Assembly (NCBI RefSeq): GCF_036634175.1
Contig: NZ_JAZIFX010000001.1
Coordinates: forward strand, 1,302,001 to 1,366,000
Length of the DNA: 64,000 nt
Origin: Streptomyces sp. P9-A2
Lineage (GTDB): Bacteria > Actinomycetota > Actinomycetes > Streptomycetales > Streptomycetaceae
Reading direction: 5' to 3'
Position 1 is the first letter of the stretch. Each line of letters begins with the position of its first letter. Positions 53,973 through 63,041 of the stretch are shown here, one piece after another. Both the position numbers and the translations under genes were made by a program. Under the pieces are notes generated by a model. That model was not told the DNA's origin. It ran no database searches and saw only the letters and a list, made by a program, of their open reading frames with translations.

Positions 53973-55882
53973 GACGGCTGCTCCGTGGTCGTACCGACGT
54001 TCTTGCGCAGACCGCGTTCGACCCGGTCGGCGAGGCCGCGCGCCTCGTGGCCGAGGCCCGCCTGGGCGGGGGCGGTGGTGGCGCCGGACTCCATGCCGTC
54101 CTCGGCGGGCAGCGGGGTGCCGGCGTCGCGGCCGTCGGCCCAGCCGGACACGGCGTAGACGACGACGGGGGCGTCGGTGAGGACGGAGATCGCCCAGGTG
54201 GCACGCTGCCCGGCGCCGAAGCCGGCGGCCGCGGTGCCCTTCGCCGCGTACGGGCGGGGTATCAGGTCGGTACGGCGGTCCAGGCGCTCCTTGTCGAAGC
54301 GGCCGGCGAGGGAGACCATGCCGGCGGCGTCCGCCTTGGTGAACAGCAGGCCGACGGTGGTGACATGGCTCTGGGTGGCGTCGGTGTAGGTGGCGCGCAG
54401 CAGGCGTTCGCAGCCGAGGGGGGCGAACAGCTTGCGCAGCAGCGGGTCGAAGGCGTCCTCGCAGCCGCTGTCGGGGGCCACGGCTATCCGGGTCCAGACC
54501 CGGTCGGCGTCGCCGGGGCCGGCGCCTTCGCCCCGCACGGTGGGCGGGAACAGCTCGTCGACGGGGACGCTGTGCCACATGTTCGCGGCGGCGGCGAAGC
54601 CGGTGTCGGCCCCTTTCTCGCCGGAGTCCCCGGCGAGCCAACTCCCGGCGACGGCACCACCGATCAGCCCCACGCCGAGGACGAGACAGACCGCGGCGGC
54701 CACGACCTGGGAGCGGCCCCGCCGGCCGAGCGGGCGCGGCCGGGCGTTCTCGTCGTACCCCTCGGGCCGCGCGAACGTCACGACCGGCCGGCCGGAGCCG
54801 GAGGCACCGCCGGGTGCCGGGGGAGAGCTCCAGGAGAACGCGGGGTCGGGGGTGCCCGGACCGGAGGGCGCGGCGGTGGCCCACCCGGTGCCGTACGGCT
54901 CGTCGGCGCCCGGACGCGAGGCCGGAGCCCACGCCTCGTCCCGCGCGGGATCCGGCGCCGGTCCGGTCGGCCTGGGTGGCCCGGCCGGGGTCGGCGGCGT
55001 GGCGGCCGGGGCACCGGCGGCCGGGTGCCCGGGTCCGGACCACGGCCCCGGGGGCGCCGCGTGGCCCCGCTCCGGTCCGGCCGGCGTGGCGGGATACGGC
55101 GGCACGTCCGGCCGATCGGTCGGCCGGGGCGGCGCGGACGCCCGTAGGGAGACCGGACTCAGACGGGTCGTCATCTCCGACGGGGGCTCGGGGCGCGCGT
55201 CGGTGCTGCGGGCGTCGGTGCTACGGGCGTCGGTGCTACGGGCGTCCGCGCGGCCCGCGGTGGGGCGCTGCTCGGCGGACCGTCGCCGTCCGGTGCGGGT
55301 GGGGCCGTGCGTGGGCTGCGGTGGCACGGTGGCCGAGCCGGTCGGCGAGGTGCCCGGGGAAGGCGCCCCGTGGCCCACGGCCGGCGGGATGTCCGGGAAG
55401 CGGGCGGACGCCCTCGGCGGGGGCGGCGGCGTGCCGCCCGTGCCCACCGGCCGGCCCTGCCCGCCGGTACCGAAACTCGGAAAGCGGGGCCGGGGCGGCG
55501 AAGCCACCGAGGACGAGGTCGAGGAGGCGGAGGGAGACACCGGGGCGGAGGGAGCGGGCACGGGTGTGTCTGCTGCGCCGCCCTCCGCACGGCCCGTGTC
55601 GGCGGACGGCGCCGCGGCCGGCCGGCGCACGTCGAACGCGCCGGTTCCGCCGGAGGTACGTCCCCTGGGCTGCACCGGTGCGGTGCCGTTCGCCGCTCCC
55701 CCGGCGGGCGTCGCGGCGTGCGTCTCACGCGGTCCGGTGCCGGCGTCGGGCTGCCGTCGGTCCGGCTCACGCGTGTCCTCGTCCGCGTCGGCCGGCGGGT
55801 GGGACGGGCGCGGGGGCGTGGACGGTGACGGAGGAGTCGTGGGGCCCGGGGAGTGGGAGGCGCGCCGCGCTTCCGTGCTCAT
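53969..55882 (-). CDS. proline-rich single-pass membrane protein coupled to the mycosin
   Basis: A 637-residue protein. Residues 1-400 are a disordered cytosolic region rich in Pro, Ala, Thr and Ser with four copies of STDAR-like units. One membrane helix lies near 413-435 (QVVAAAVCLVLGVGLIGGAV), preceded by RPRPLGRRGRS as inside-positive charge. The C-terminal 200 residues are outside: FAAAANMWHSVPVDELFPPT, CEDAFDPLLRKLFAPLGCER (possible disulfide), FTKADAAGMVSLAGRFDKER. The external domain is not recognised. Coupled translation with the protease suggests a complex or substrate relation. Confidence 0.8.
   Translation of the reverse strand: MSTEARRASHSPGPTTPPSPSTPPRPSHPPADADEDTREPDRRQPDAGTGPRETHAATPAGGAANGTAPVQPRGRTSGGTGAFDVRRPAAAPSADTGRAEGGAADTPVPAPSAPVSPSASSTSSSVASPPRPRFPSFGTGGQGRPVGTGGTPPPPPRASARFPDIPPAVGHGAPSPGTSPTGSATVPPQPTHGPTRTGRRRSAEQRPTAGRADARSTDARSTDARSTDARPEPPSEMTTRLSPVSLRASAPPRPTDRPDVPPYPATPAGPERGHAAPPGPWSGPGHPAAGAPAATPPTPAGPPRPTGPAPDPARDEAWAPASRPGADEPYGTGWATAAPSGPGTPDPAFSWSSPPAPGGASGSGRPVVTFARPEGYDENARPRPLGRRGRSQVVAAAVCLVLGVGLIGGAVAGSWLAGDSGEKGADTGFAAAANMWHSVPVDELFPPTVRGEGAGPGDADRVWTRIAVAPDSGCEDAFDPLLRKLFAPLGCERLLRATYTDATQSHVTTVGLLFTKADAAGMVSLAGRFDKERLDRRTDLIPRPYAAKGTAAAGFGAGQRATWAISVLTDAPVVVYAVSGWADGRDAGTPLPAEDGMESGATTAPAQAGLGHEARGLADRVERGLRKNVGTTTEQPS
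55197..55247. repeat. 15 bp tandem repeat encoding STDAR
   Basis: Three consecutive units of GCGTCGGTGCTACGG type (plus strand), encoding STDAR on the minus strand, with slight variation in the first. A simple coding repeat in the disordered region. Confidence 0.85.
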
Positions 55883-56148
55883 GCACCCCCCGTTTCCTCG
55901 TGCCCGGACCGTTTCCCCGCCGCGGGCCGATGTCTGCCGCCGGACCCGGTACGAAGTCGTCCCGGGCACAGATACCCGCACGGGAGGAGCGTCATCCCGG
56001 CACGGGCCTTTGTCCGGCGTGGGCCGCCGGGCGTGCGCGTCACTCTACGGCGTGACCCCGGCCGAACGGGAACCAGTACGCAGGCCCGCGGCATCTGCCC
56101 GGAACGTCCCCCTACCCGTTCGGAAGACCTGTCTGGCAGGCTGCGTTC

Positions 56149-57351
56149 ATGACTGCGCGCGCCTCCGACCGGGCCCGTTACGAACAGGCCACCGCCCATC
56201 TCGACGCCCCGCTCGCGATCGTGGATCTGGACGCCTTCGACGCCAACGCGGACGATCTGCTCCGCCGGGCGGGGGGAAAGCCCGTCCGGGTGGCGAGCAA
56301 GTCCGTGCGCTGCCGCGCCCTGCTCGAACGGGTGCTCGCCAGGGACGGCTTCGCGGGCATCATGTCGTTCACCCTCGCCGAGTCCCTGTGGCTGGCCCGC
56401 TCCGGTTTCGACGACATCCTGCTCGCCTATCCCTCCGCCGACCGCTCCGGTTACGCCGAACTGGCCGCCGATCCCAAGCTCGCCGCCGCCGTCACCGTCA
56501 TGGTCGACGACCCGGCGCAGCTGGACCTGATCGACGCCGCGCGCGCCGGCGGCGGTGAGGTGGTGCGCGTCTGTCTGGAGCTGGACACCTCGCTGAAGCT
56601 GCTCGGCGGCCGGGTGCGGGTCGGTGCCCGGCGGTCCCCGCTCCACTCCCCCGCGCAGGTCGCCGAGGTGGCCCGCGCGGTGGCCCGGCGCCCCGGGTTC
56701 GAAGTGGTGGGGATCATGGCGTACGAGGGGCATGTCGCGGGGGTCGGCGACGCGGTGGCGGGGCAGCCGCTGCGGTCCCGGGCCGTGCGGCTGATGCAGG
56801 CCGCCGCCCGGCGGGAGCTCGCCGTGCGGCGGGCGGCGGTGGTGCGGGCGGTGCGGGAGGTCGTGCCGGATCTGGAGTTCGTCAACGGCGGCGGTACGGG
56901 CAGCGTGCAGTACACCGCCGAGGAGGACGCGGTCACCGAGATCGCGGCGGGTTCGGGGCTGTACGTACCACGGTTGTTCGACAACTACACGTCGTTCACC
57001 GGGCGTCCGGCGGCGCTCTTCGCCCTGCCCGTCGTACGGCGGCCGGGCGTGGGCGCGGTCACGGTGCTCGGCGGCGGTTATCCGGCCTCCGGCGCGGCCG
57101 GCACCGACCGGCTGCCGGTGCCCTGTCTGCCCGAGGGACTGCGCTACGACCCCCAGGAGGGGGCCGGCGAGGTGCAGACGCCGCTGCTGGGTCCGCCGGC
57201 CGACGACCTGCTGATCGGCGACAAGGTGTGGTTCCGGCACGCCAAGGCGGGCGAGCTGTGCGAGCGGTTCGACGCACTGCGGCTGATCGAGGGCGCCACG
57301 GTGACGGCCACCGTACCGACGTACCGCGGCGAGGGCATGACGTTCCTTTAG
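56149..57351 (+). CDS. alanine-racemase-fold PLP enzyme (amino acid deaminase/aldolase type)
   Basis: A 400-residue fold type III PLP protein. Schiff-base lysine in KPVRVASKSVRCRALLERVL after the strand LAIVDLDAFDANADDLL; further VRVCLELDTSLKLLGGRVRV, GIMAYEGHVAG, LEFVNGGGTGSVQYTAEEDA (phosphate loop) and the C-terminal DSD1-like domain with GDKVWFRHAKAGELCERFDA, where His and Cys could bind a metal. This resembles D-threonine aldolase/D-serine dehydratase relatives. Free-standing gene. Confidence 0.88.
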   Translation: MTARASDRARYEQATAHLDAPLAIVDLDAFDANADDLLRRAGGKPVRVASKSVRCRALLERVLARDGFAGIMSFTLAESLWLARSGFDDILLAYPSADRSGYAELAADPKLAAAVTVMVDDPAQLDLIDAARAGGGEVVRVCLELDTSLKLLGGRVRVGARRSPLHSPAQVAEVARAVARRPGFEVVGIMAYEGHVAGVGDAVAGQPLRSRAVRLMQAAARRELAVRRAAVVRAVREVVPDLEFVNGGGTGSVQYTAEEDAVTEIAAGSGLYVPRLFDNYTSFTGRPAALFALPVVRRPGVGAVTVLGGGYPASGAAGTDRLPVPCLPEGLRYDPQEGAGEVQTPLLGPPADDLLIGDKVWFRHAKAGELCERFDALRLIEGATVTATVPTYRGEGMTFL

Positions 57352-57368
57352 GTCAGGTCAGGCGCGGG

Positions 57369-58289
57369 TCAGGGGGTGGGGCCGACGCCGGCGCCCACGC
57401 CGCCGCCCGGGTCCGCGTCGCCGGCCGCGCGGATGCCCCGGGTGATGCGGTCCATGTCGGCGAGGGGCGGTGCGCCGTCGCCCGCCTCGAAGACGTAGCG
57501 GACGACGATCGGCGCCCCGGTGCCGATGGTGGAGGGGAAGACCAGCGACTGCACGTACCCGCCGGGGCCCTTGCCGGTCGTCACCTGCCGGCGGACGAAG
57601 TACCCGGCGCGGCCCGCCACCGCGACCGGGCCTGACTTCACGACCTTGTGGGACTCGACGCCGCCGTGGGGCTTCCGGTCGAGGGCGTCCTCCTCGAAGG
57701 CGTCCTCGACCGCGTCGGAGACGTCCTCCTCGGCGAGCAGCTCGGGCGAGGTCTCATCGGTCGCGGTCACCGTGCGGGACATGACGAGGCCGTGGCGGCA
57801 GACGCTGCCCTCGCCCGGGCAGTCGTGGGTGCCGGGGGTGGTCATGACGACGTCGTCCTGGCTGATGTTCTCCGGCCGTACCCAGCCGTCGAGGAGCGGG
57901 AAGGTGATGCCGTTGAGCTGGTCCTCGACGAGGTCCGGATCATCGGCGGGAGGTCCGGACGCGGACTCCGAGGGGGGCCCGGACGGGGTGGGGCCGACGC
58001 CGTCCGGTACCTGTGCGGACGGTGCGGTGGTCGGGCCGGTCCTGATCTCCGGGTCGTCGTCGCCCAGCAGCACCGCGCCGGTGACGATCGCGGCGACGAG
58101 CACGGCCGCCGCCGTGACGAGGGCGATCACCCGGGTACGGCTGCCGGAGCCACCGGGGGACGGCGGCACCGGCCCTCCGGGGACCCCGGGGGTACGCCGG
58201 TGCTCGGTCCAGGCCGTACCGTCCCACCAGCGTTCCAGGTGCGGGGCGTGCGGGTCGGGGTACCAGCCGGGTGCGGGCGTCATGCTCAT
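57369..58289 (-). CDS. DUF2510 membrane protein
   Basis: A 306-residue protein. N-terminal DUF2510: PAPGWYPDPHAPHLERWWDG followed by TAWTEH. One membrane helix at about 52-75 (VIALVTAAAVLVAAIVTGAV), a Pro/Ser/Thr linker, and an external domain with VEDQLNGITFPLLDGWVRPE and a Cys pair (HDCPGEGSVCRHGL). TAGAGT lies six bases before the ATG on the minus strand and is formed partly by the end of the neighbouring MITE-like element. Function unknown. Confidence 0.85.
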   Translation of the reverse strand: MSMTPAPGWYPDPHAPHLERWWDGTAWTEHRRTPGVPGGPVPPSPGGSGSRTRVIALVTAAAVLVAAIVTGAVLLGDDDPEIRTGPTTAPSAQVPDGVGPTPSGPPSESASGPPADDPDLVEDQLNGITFPLLDGWVRPENISQDDVVMTTPGTHDCPGEGSVCRHGLVMSRTVTATDETSPELLAEEDVSDAVEDAFEEDALDRKPHGGVESHKVVKSGPVAVAGRAGYFVRRQVTTGKGPGGYVQSLVFPSTIGTGAPIVVRYVFEAGDGAPPLADMDRITRGIRAAGDADPGGGVGAGVGPTP

Positions 58290-58298
58290 CCGGGCACT

Positions 58299-58465
58299 CT
58301 AGGGGTGTCTGACACATGCCCGCGGCGTCGCGACGCCCGGCACGCACGCTCGCCGTGTTGCCGAACCGCCCACGTGGCTCCGCCACGAGGACGCTCCGGC
58401 GCCTTGCGATCGCACGCACCAGACGCCGCTCCTGCTCCCACGCTCATGTGTCAGACACCCCCTAG
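58299..58465. mobile_element. MITE-like element, 167 bp
   Basis: Terminal inverted repeats of 20-21 bp: CTAGGGGTGTCTGACACATG (58299-58318) and its complement with one extra C (58445-58465). The interior has no open frame of interest and contains small inverted repeats (for example CGTGGCTCCGCCACG). It fits a non-autonomous element mobilised by a transposase in trans. No certain target duplication is seen. Confidence 0.6.
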
Positions 58466-58485
58466 GGCGACCACCCGTAGGGACT

Positions 58486-59277
58486 CTAGAGCGGTGTGAC
58501 GTACGCCCCCGAGATGCCCCCGTCCACGAGGAAGTCGGTGGCGTTGACGAAGGAGGAGTCGTCGCTGGCCAGGAAGGCGACGGCGGCGGCGATCTCCTCG
58601 GCCTCGGCGAACCGGCCGAGCGGGATGTGCACGAGCCGGCGGGCGGCGCGCTCCGGGTCCTCGGCGAACAGTTCCCGCAGCAGCGGGGTGTTCACCGGAC
58701 CGGGGCAGAGCGCGTTGACGCGGATGCCCTCGCGGGCGAACTGCACCCCGAGTTCGCGGGACATGGCGAGGACGCCGCCCTTGGAGGCGGTGTAGGAGAT
58801 CTGGCTGGTGGCCGCGCCCATCCGGGCCACGAAGGACGCGGTGTTGATGATGGAGCCCTTGCCCTGACGGCGCATGTAGGGGATCGCGGCCTTGCAGCAC
58901 AGGTAGACGGAGGTGAGGTTGACCTCCTGGACGCGCTTCCAGGCGTCGAGTCCGGTCTCCAGGATGGAGTCGTCCTCGGGCGGGGAGATGCCGGCGTTGT
59001 TGAAGGCGATGTCGACGCTGCCGTAGGTGTCGTACGCCGTCCCGAACAGCGCCTCGACCTGCTCGGGGTCGGTGACGTCGACGTGCACGAAGATGCCGCC
59101 GGTCTCCTCGGCGGCCGCCTTGCCGCGCGTCGCGTCCACGTCGCCGCAGACGACACGGGCGCCCTCGGAGGCGAGCCGGCGGGCGGTGGCCAGGCCGATG
59201 CCGCTGCCCGCTCCGGTGACGACGGCGCTGCGGCCGGCCAGGCGGCGGCAGATGGTGTCCTCGGTCGCTTCGCTCAC
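58486..59277 (-). CDS. SDR-family dehydrogenase of the glnA4 locus
   Basis: A 263-residue classical SDR: SAVVTGAGSGIGLATARRLA (cofactor loop), GDVDATRGK (an acidic residue after the second strand, favouring NAD), FNNAGISPPEDDSI, catalytic serine in IINTASFVARMG, YTASKGGVLAMSREL (YxxxK) and CPGPVNTPLLREL. GTG start overlaps the aldehyde dehydrogenase stop by four bases. Third gene after glnA4; may oxidise or reduce a pathway intermediate. Confidence 0.93.
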   Translation of the reverse strand: MSEATEDTICRRLAGRSAVVTGAGSGIGLATARRLASEGARVVCGDVDATRGKAAAEETGGIFVHVDVTDPEQVEALFGTAYDTYGSVDIAFNNAGISPPEDDSILETGLDAWKRVQEVNLTSVYLCCKAAIPYMRRQGKGSIINTASFVARMGAATSQISYTASKGGVLAMSRELGVQFAREGIRVNALCPGPVNTPLLRELFAEDPERAARRLVHIPLGRFAEAEEIAAAVAFLASDDSSFVNATDFLVDGGISGAYVTPL

Positions 59278-60701
59278 TGTGCGGAGCCCTCCGTACCTTC
59301 GGTGCTTGCCGTGCTCGAGGGGATGTTGCTGATGAAGACGTTCTTGGTCTCGGTGAAGGCGGCCAGGGCGTCCGGGCCGAGTTCGCGGCCGAGGCCGGAC
59401 TGCTTGAACCCTCCGAACGGGGTCCAGTAACGGACGCTGGAGTGGGAGTTGACGGACAGGTTCCCGGCGCGGACGGCGCCCGGGACCCGCAGGGCGCGGC
59501 CGACGTCCCGGGTCCAGACCGAGCCGGACAGGCCGTGGTCGGTGGCGTTGGCCAGGCGGATCGCGTCGGCCTCGTCCTCGAAGGGCAGGACGACGGCGAC
59601 GGGCCCGAAGACCTCTTCGACGGCCACGCGCGCGTACGGGTCGACGCCGGTGAGGACGGTGGGCGGGAACCAGAAGCCGGGGCCGCCCTCGGGGGCCTTG
59701 CCCCGGATGCCGTCGGCGTCGTCGGGGACGTAGGAGCGGACGCGGTCCAGCTGGGTCCGGGAGATCAGCGGGCCCATGTCGGTCCGCTCGTCGGCCGGGT
59801 CACCGACCAGGACGGACTCGATCGCGGGGGCGAGGAGTCCGAGGAAGCGGTCGTACGCCGAGCGCTGGACGAGGATGCGGGTGCGGGCGCAGCAGTCCTG
59901 GCCGGCGTTGTCCAGGAAGGACATCGGGGTGGCGGCCGCGGCGGCCTCCAGGTCGGCGTCGGCGAAGACGATGTTGGGGCTCTTGCCGCCGAGTTCGAGG
60001 GTGACCGGCTTGAGGAGCGCCGCGCCCTTGGCCGCCACCCGCCGGCCCACGGCGGTGGATCCGGTGAACACGATCTTGGAGACGCCCGGGTGTTCGACTA
60101 GCGCGTCGCCCGCGACCGGGCCGTGTCCGGGGAGCACCTGGAACAGGTCCTCGGGAAGGCCCGCCTCCAGGGCGAGCCGGGCCAGGCGCAGCGCGGTGAG
60201 CGGGGTCGTCTCCGCGGGCTTGAGGAGGACCGCGTTGCCCGCCGCGAGGGCCGGTACCGCGCCCCAGGCCGCGATCGGCATCGGGAAGTTCCAGGGCGCG
60301 ATGACACCGACGACGCCGAGCGGTTCGAGGAACGTCACGTCCAGGCCGCCGGCGACCGGGATCTGCCGGCCGGTGAGCCGCTCCACTCCTCCGGCGGCGT
60401 AGTCGAGCAGGTCCCGGACGTTTCCGGCCTCCCAGCGGGCGTTGCCGAGGGTGTGCCCGGCCTCCTGGACCTCGAGGCGGGCCAGCTCCTCCAGGTGCCC
60501 GTCGACGACGGTGGCGAAGCGGCGCAGCAGCCGGGCGCGGTCGCCGGGGGCGAGGGCGGCCCAGGTCGTCTGCGCCCGCGCGGCCGCCGAGACGGCGGCG
60601 TCGACGTCGGTCGCGGAGGCGGCGGGAACGGTGGCGACGACCTCTTCGGTGGCGGGGTTCAGTACGCGCAGTTCGTCGGGCAGGGACACTTCACCGGGCA
60701 T
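59274..60701 (-). CDS. NAD(P)-dependent aldehyde dehydrogenase
   Basis: A 475-residue ALDH. PWNFPMPIAAWGAVPALAAG (cofactor pocket), KIVFTGSTAVGRRVAAKGAA, general-base glutamate in TLELGGKSPNIVF, catalytic cysteine in FLDNAGQDCCARTRILVQRS, EEVFGPVAVVLPF and PFGGFKQSGLGRELGPDALA. ATG at 60701 begins MPGEVSLPDELRVL, 25 bp after glnA4. In the pathway it probably oxidises the aldehyde formed from the gamma-glutamylated amine. Confidence 0.95.
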   Translation of the reverse strand: MPGEVSLPDELRVLNPATEEVVATVPAASATDVDAAVSAAARAQTTWAALAPGDRARLLRRFATVVDGHLEELARLEVQEAGHTLGNARWEAGNVRDLLDYAAGGVERLTGRQIPVAGGLDVTFLEPLGVVGVIAPWNFPMPIAAWGAVPALAAGNAVLLKPAETTPLTALRLARLALEAGLPEDLFQVLPGHGPVAGDALVEHPGVSKIVFTGSTAVGRRVAAKGAALLKPVTLELGGKSPNIVFADADLEAAAAATPMSFLDNAGQDCCARTRILVQRSAYDRFLGLLAPAIESVLVGDPADERTDMGPLISRTQLDRVRSYVPDDADGIRGKAPEGGPGFWFPPTVLTGVDPYARVAVEEVFGPVAVVLPFEDEADAIRLANATDHGLSGSVWTRDVGRALRVPGAVRAGNLSVNSHSSVRYWTPFGGFKQSGLGRELGPDALAAFTETKNVFISNIPSSTASTEGTEGSAQ

Positions 60702-60726
60702 TGCGTCGGGCAGCGGCAACGGGGCC

Positions 60727-62097
60727 TCACATGCGTTCGAAGGAGCGGCGCAGCTCCCAGTCGGTGACCGCGGCGTCGTAGGCGTCCACCTCGACACGCG
60801 CCATGTTGCGGTAGTGCGCGACGACCTCGTCGCCGAAGGCGGCCTTCGCCATGGTGCTGTTCTCCCACAGCTCGGCGGCTTCCCGCAGGGTGGTCGGGAC
60901 GTGCTCGTAGCCGGCGGCGTAGGCGTTGCCGTGGCAGGGCTCGGGCAGTTCCAGCCCGTGCTCGACGCCGTACAGCCCGGCCGCGACCATGCCCGCCACG
61001 GCGAGATGCGGGTTGACGTCACCGCCGGGCAGCCGGTTCTCGAAGCGCAGGGAGCGGCCGTGGCCGACGACACGCAGGGCGCAGGTGCGGTTGTCGTACC
61101 CCCAGGCGACGGCGGTCGGCGCGAAGGAGCCCGGCTGGAACCGCTTGTAGGAGTTGATGTGCGGGGCGTAGAGCAGGGAGAACTCGCGGAGCGCGACGAG
61201 CTGTCCGGCGAGGAAGTGCCGCATGACGTCCGACATGGCGTCCCGGTCCTGGGGGGAACCCGGCATGGCGCTGGTGCCGTCGGGGGCGGCGAGGGAGAGG
61301 TGGATGTGGCAGGAGTTGCCCTCGCGTTCGTTGTATTTGGCCATGAAGGTGATCGACACGCCCTCCTGGGCGGCGATCTCCTTGGCACCGGTCTTGTAGA
61401 CGGTGTGCTGGTCGCAGGTGATCAGGGCCTCGTCGTAGCGGAAGGCGATCTCGTGCTGGCCGGGGTTGCACTCGCCCTTGGCGGACTCGACGGTGAGGCC
61501 GGCGGCGGCCATCTCGTTGCGGATGCGGCGCAGCAGGGGTTCGATCCGGCCGGTGCCGAGCACCGAGTAGTCGACGTTGTACTGGTTGGCCGGGGTGAGC
61601 CCGCGGTAGCCGGCGTCCCAGGCCTGTTCGTAGGTGTCCCGGAAGACGATGAACTCCAGCTCGGTACCGACCTGGGCGGTGTACCCGAGTCCGGCCAGGC
61701 GCTCGAGCTGGCGGCGCAGTATCTGGCGGGGGGCGGCGACGACCGGGGAGCCGTCGGCCCAGGCCAGGTCCGCGACGGCCAGGGCGGTGCCCTCGTTCCA
61801 CGGCACGCGGCGGAGTGTGTCGAGGTCGGGGAACATGGCGAAGTCGCCGTAGCCGTTCTCCCAGGAGGACATGGCGTAGCCGTCGACGGTGTTCATGTCG
61901 GCGTCGACGGCGAGCAGGTAGTTGCAGCCCTCGGTGCCGTGCCGGAGCACCTCGTCGAGGAAGAAGCGCGCGGCGAACCGCTTGCCCTGGAGCCGCCCCT
62001 GCATGTCGGGGAAAGCCAGGACGACCGTGTCGATCTCACCGCCCGCGACGAGGGCGTGCAGCTCCTCGACACCGAGCGGGGCTGTGGGGTCTGCCAC
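60727..62097 (-). CDS. glnA4: glutamine-synthetase-like gamma-glutamylamine ligase, GlnA4 type
   Basis: A 456-residue GSI-like enzyme. Motifs: VGTELEFIVFRDTYEQAWDA, GECNPGQHEIAFRYDEALIT, NSCHIHLSLAAPDG, LRVVGHGRSLRFENRLPGGD and VNPHLAVAGMVAAGL. The adenylylation segment of true GlnA is absent. In S. coelicolor the homologue in this gene order was shown to be a gamma-glutamylethanolamide synthetase (established knowledge); here the same activity is inferred. GTG 62097 has GAGGAGG eight bases upstream. First gene of a minus-strand operon with ALDH and SDR, divergent from a FadR-type regulator. Confidence 0.88.
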   Translation of the reverse strand: MADPTAPLGVEELHALVAGGEIDTVVLAFPDMQGRLQGKRFAARFFLDEVLRHGTEGCNYLLAVDADMNTVDGYAMSSWENGYGDFAMFPDLDTLRRVPWNEGTALAVADLAWADGSPVVAAPRQILRRQLERLAGLGYTAQVGTELEFIVFRDTYEQAWDAGYRGLTPANQYNVDYSVLGTGRIEPLLRRIRNEMAAAGLTVESAKGECNPGQHEIAFRYDEALITCDQHTVYKTGAKEIAAQEGVSITFMAKYNEREGNSCHIHLSLAAPDGTSAMPGSPQDRDAMSDVMRHFLAGQLVALREFSLLYAPHINSYKRFQPGSFAPTAVAWGYDNRTCALRVVGHGRSLRFENRLPGGDVNPHLAVAGMVAAGLYGVEHGLELPEPCHGNAYAAGYEHVPTTLREAAELWENSTMAKAAFGDEVVAHYRNMARVEVDAYDAAVTDWELRRSFERM

Positions 62098-62117
62098 GGA
62101 AGGGCCTCCTCGGGCTG

Positions 62118-62163
62118 CTTCTGGCACTTCTGGCACTTCTGGCACTTCTGGCCGCATGCGGCC
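62118..62163. repeat. 9 bp repeats and a palindrome upstream of glnA4
   Basis: CTTCTGGCA is repeated four times head to tail (62118-62153, last base changed), followed by the perfect palindrome GGCCGCATGCGGCC (62150-62163). The array lies in the divergent region between glnA4 and the regulator gene and may be an operator array or leader structure. Confidence 0.7.
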
Positions 62164-62261
62164 GCCGGTGACCGCGTGCGGCTTCTGCGGGCTTCGGTCC
62201 GGCCGGCCGGGAGCCATAAGGTATTGCGGACGACCATTGCTTGGGAAGGGGACGCGGCCGT

Positions 62262-63041
62262 ATGCCGGAGAAGTCGGGGAGGGCGGGGAGGACAGGTAGG
62301 GCGGGGAGGGCGGAGGGCTCGGTCGGCGCGGTCGGGGACGGTCTCGCACCGGTGCTGCGGCCGGTGCGCGCGGGCAACGGCTTCGAGGAGGCACTCGAGC
62401 AGATCCTTCAGGTGGTGCGGCTGGGCCTGGTCCCGGGCGGGGAACGGCTGCCGGCCGAGCGGGTGCTGGCGGAGCGGCTGGGGATCAGCCGGGTGACGCT
62501 GCGCGAGGTGCTGAAGGTGCTCCAGGACCAGGGCCTCGTGCAGTCCCGGCGCGGCCGGTACGGCGGCACCTTCGTACTGACCCGGCCGACGGACGCGGGC
62601 GGGTCCGAGCTGCGGCGGCGGATCGCCGAGGTCGACATCGAGGACGTGCTGCGGTTCCGGGAGGTACTGGAGGTGGGCGCGGCGGGCCTGTGCGCCGCGC
62701 ACGGCCTGCCGGACACGCGGGCGGCCCGGCTCCGGGAGGCGCTGGCGGGCACGCGTGACGCCCCGCCGGCCGAGTACCGCCGCCTGGACACCCTGTTCCA
62801 TCTCACGCTGGCGGAGCTGTCCGGTTCACCGACGCTGACCGCGCAGTACGCGGCCGTCCGGGCGGCGGTGAACGACCTGCTGGACTGCATTCCGCTGCTG
62901 GTGCGCAACCTGGAGCACTCGCAGCGGCAGCACACCGACCTGGTCGAGGCGGTACTGGAGGGGGACGCCGACGGAGCGCGGGAGATCGCACGCGAGCACT
63001 GCGCGGGGACGGCGGCACTGCTGCGCGGCTTCCTGGCGTGA
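62262..63041 (+). CDS. FadR/GntR-family regulator of the glnA4 locus
   Basis: A 259-residue protein. After a basic Gly/Arg-rich start, residues about 35-105 are a GntR helix-turn-helix (FEEALEQILQVVRLGLVPGG, ERLPAERVLAERLGISRVTL, REVLKVLQDQGLVQSRRGRY). Residues 120-255 are an FCD ligand domain (VDIEDVLRFREVLEVGAAGL, FHLTLAELSGSPTL, RQHTDLVEAVLEGDADGARE), with conserved histidines for metal and ligand. Divergent from glnA4 and thus its likely repressor or activator, sensing an amine or glutamyl adduct. ATG 62262 chosen. Confidence 0.93.
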   Translation: MPEKSGRAGRTGRAGRAEGSVGAVGDGLAPVLRPVRAGNGFEEALEQILQVVRLGLVPGGERLPAERVLAERLGISRVTLREVLKVLQDQGLVQSRRGRYGGTFVLTRPTDAGGSELRRRIAEVDIEDVLRFREVLEVGAAGLCAAHGLPDTRAARLREALAGTRDAPPAEYRRLDTLFHLTLAELSGSPTLTAQYAAVRAAVNDLLDCIPLLVRNLEHSQRQHTDLVEAVLEGDADGAREIAREHCAGTAALLRGFLA

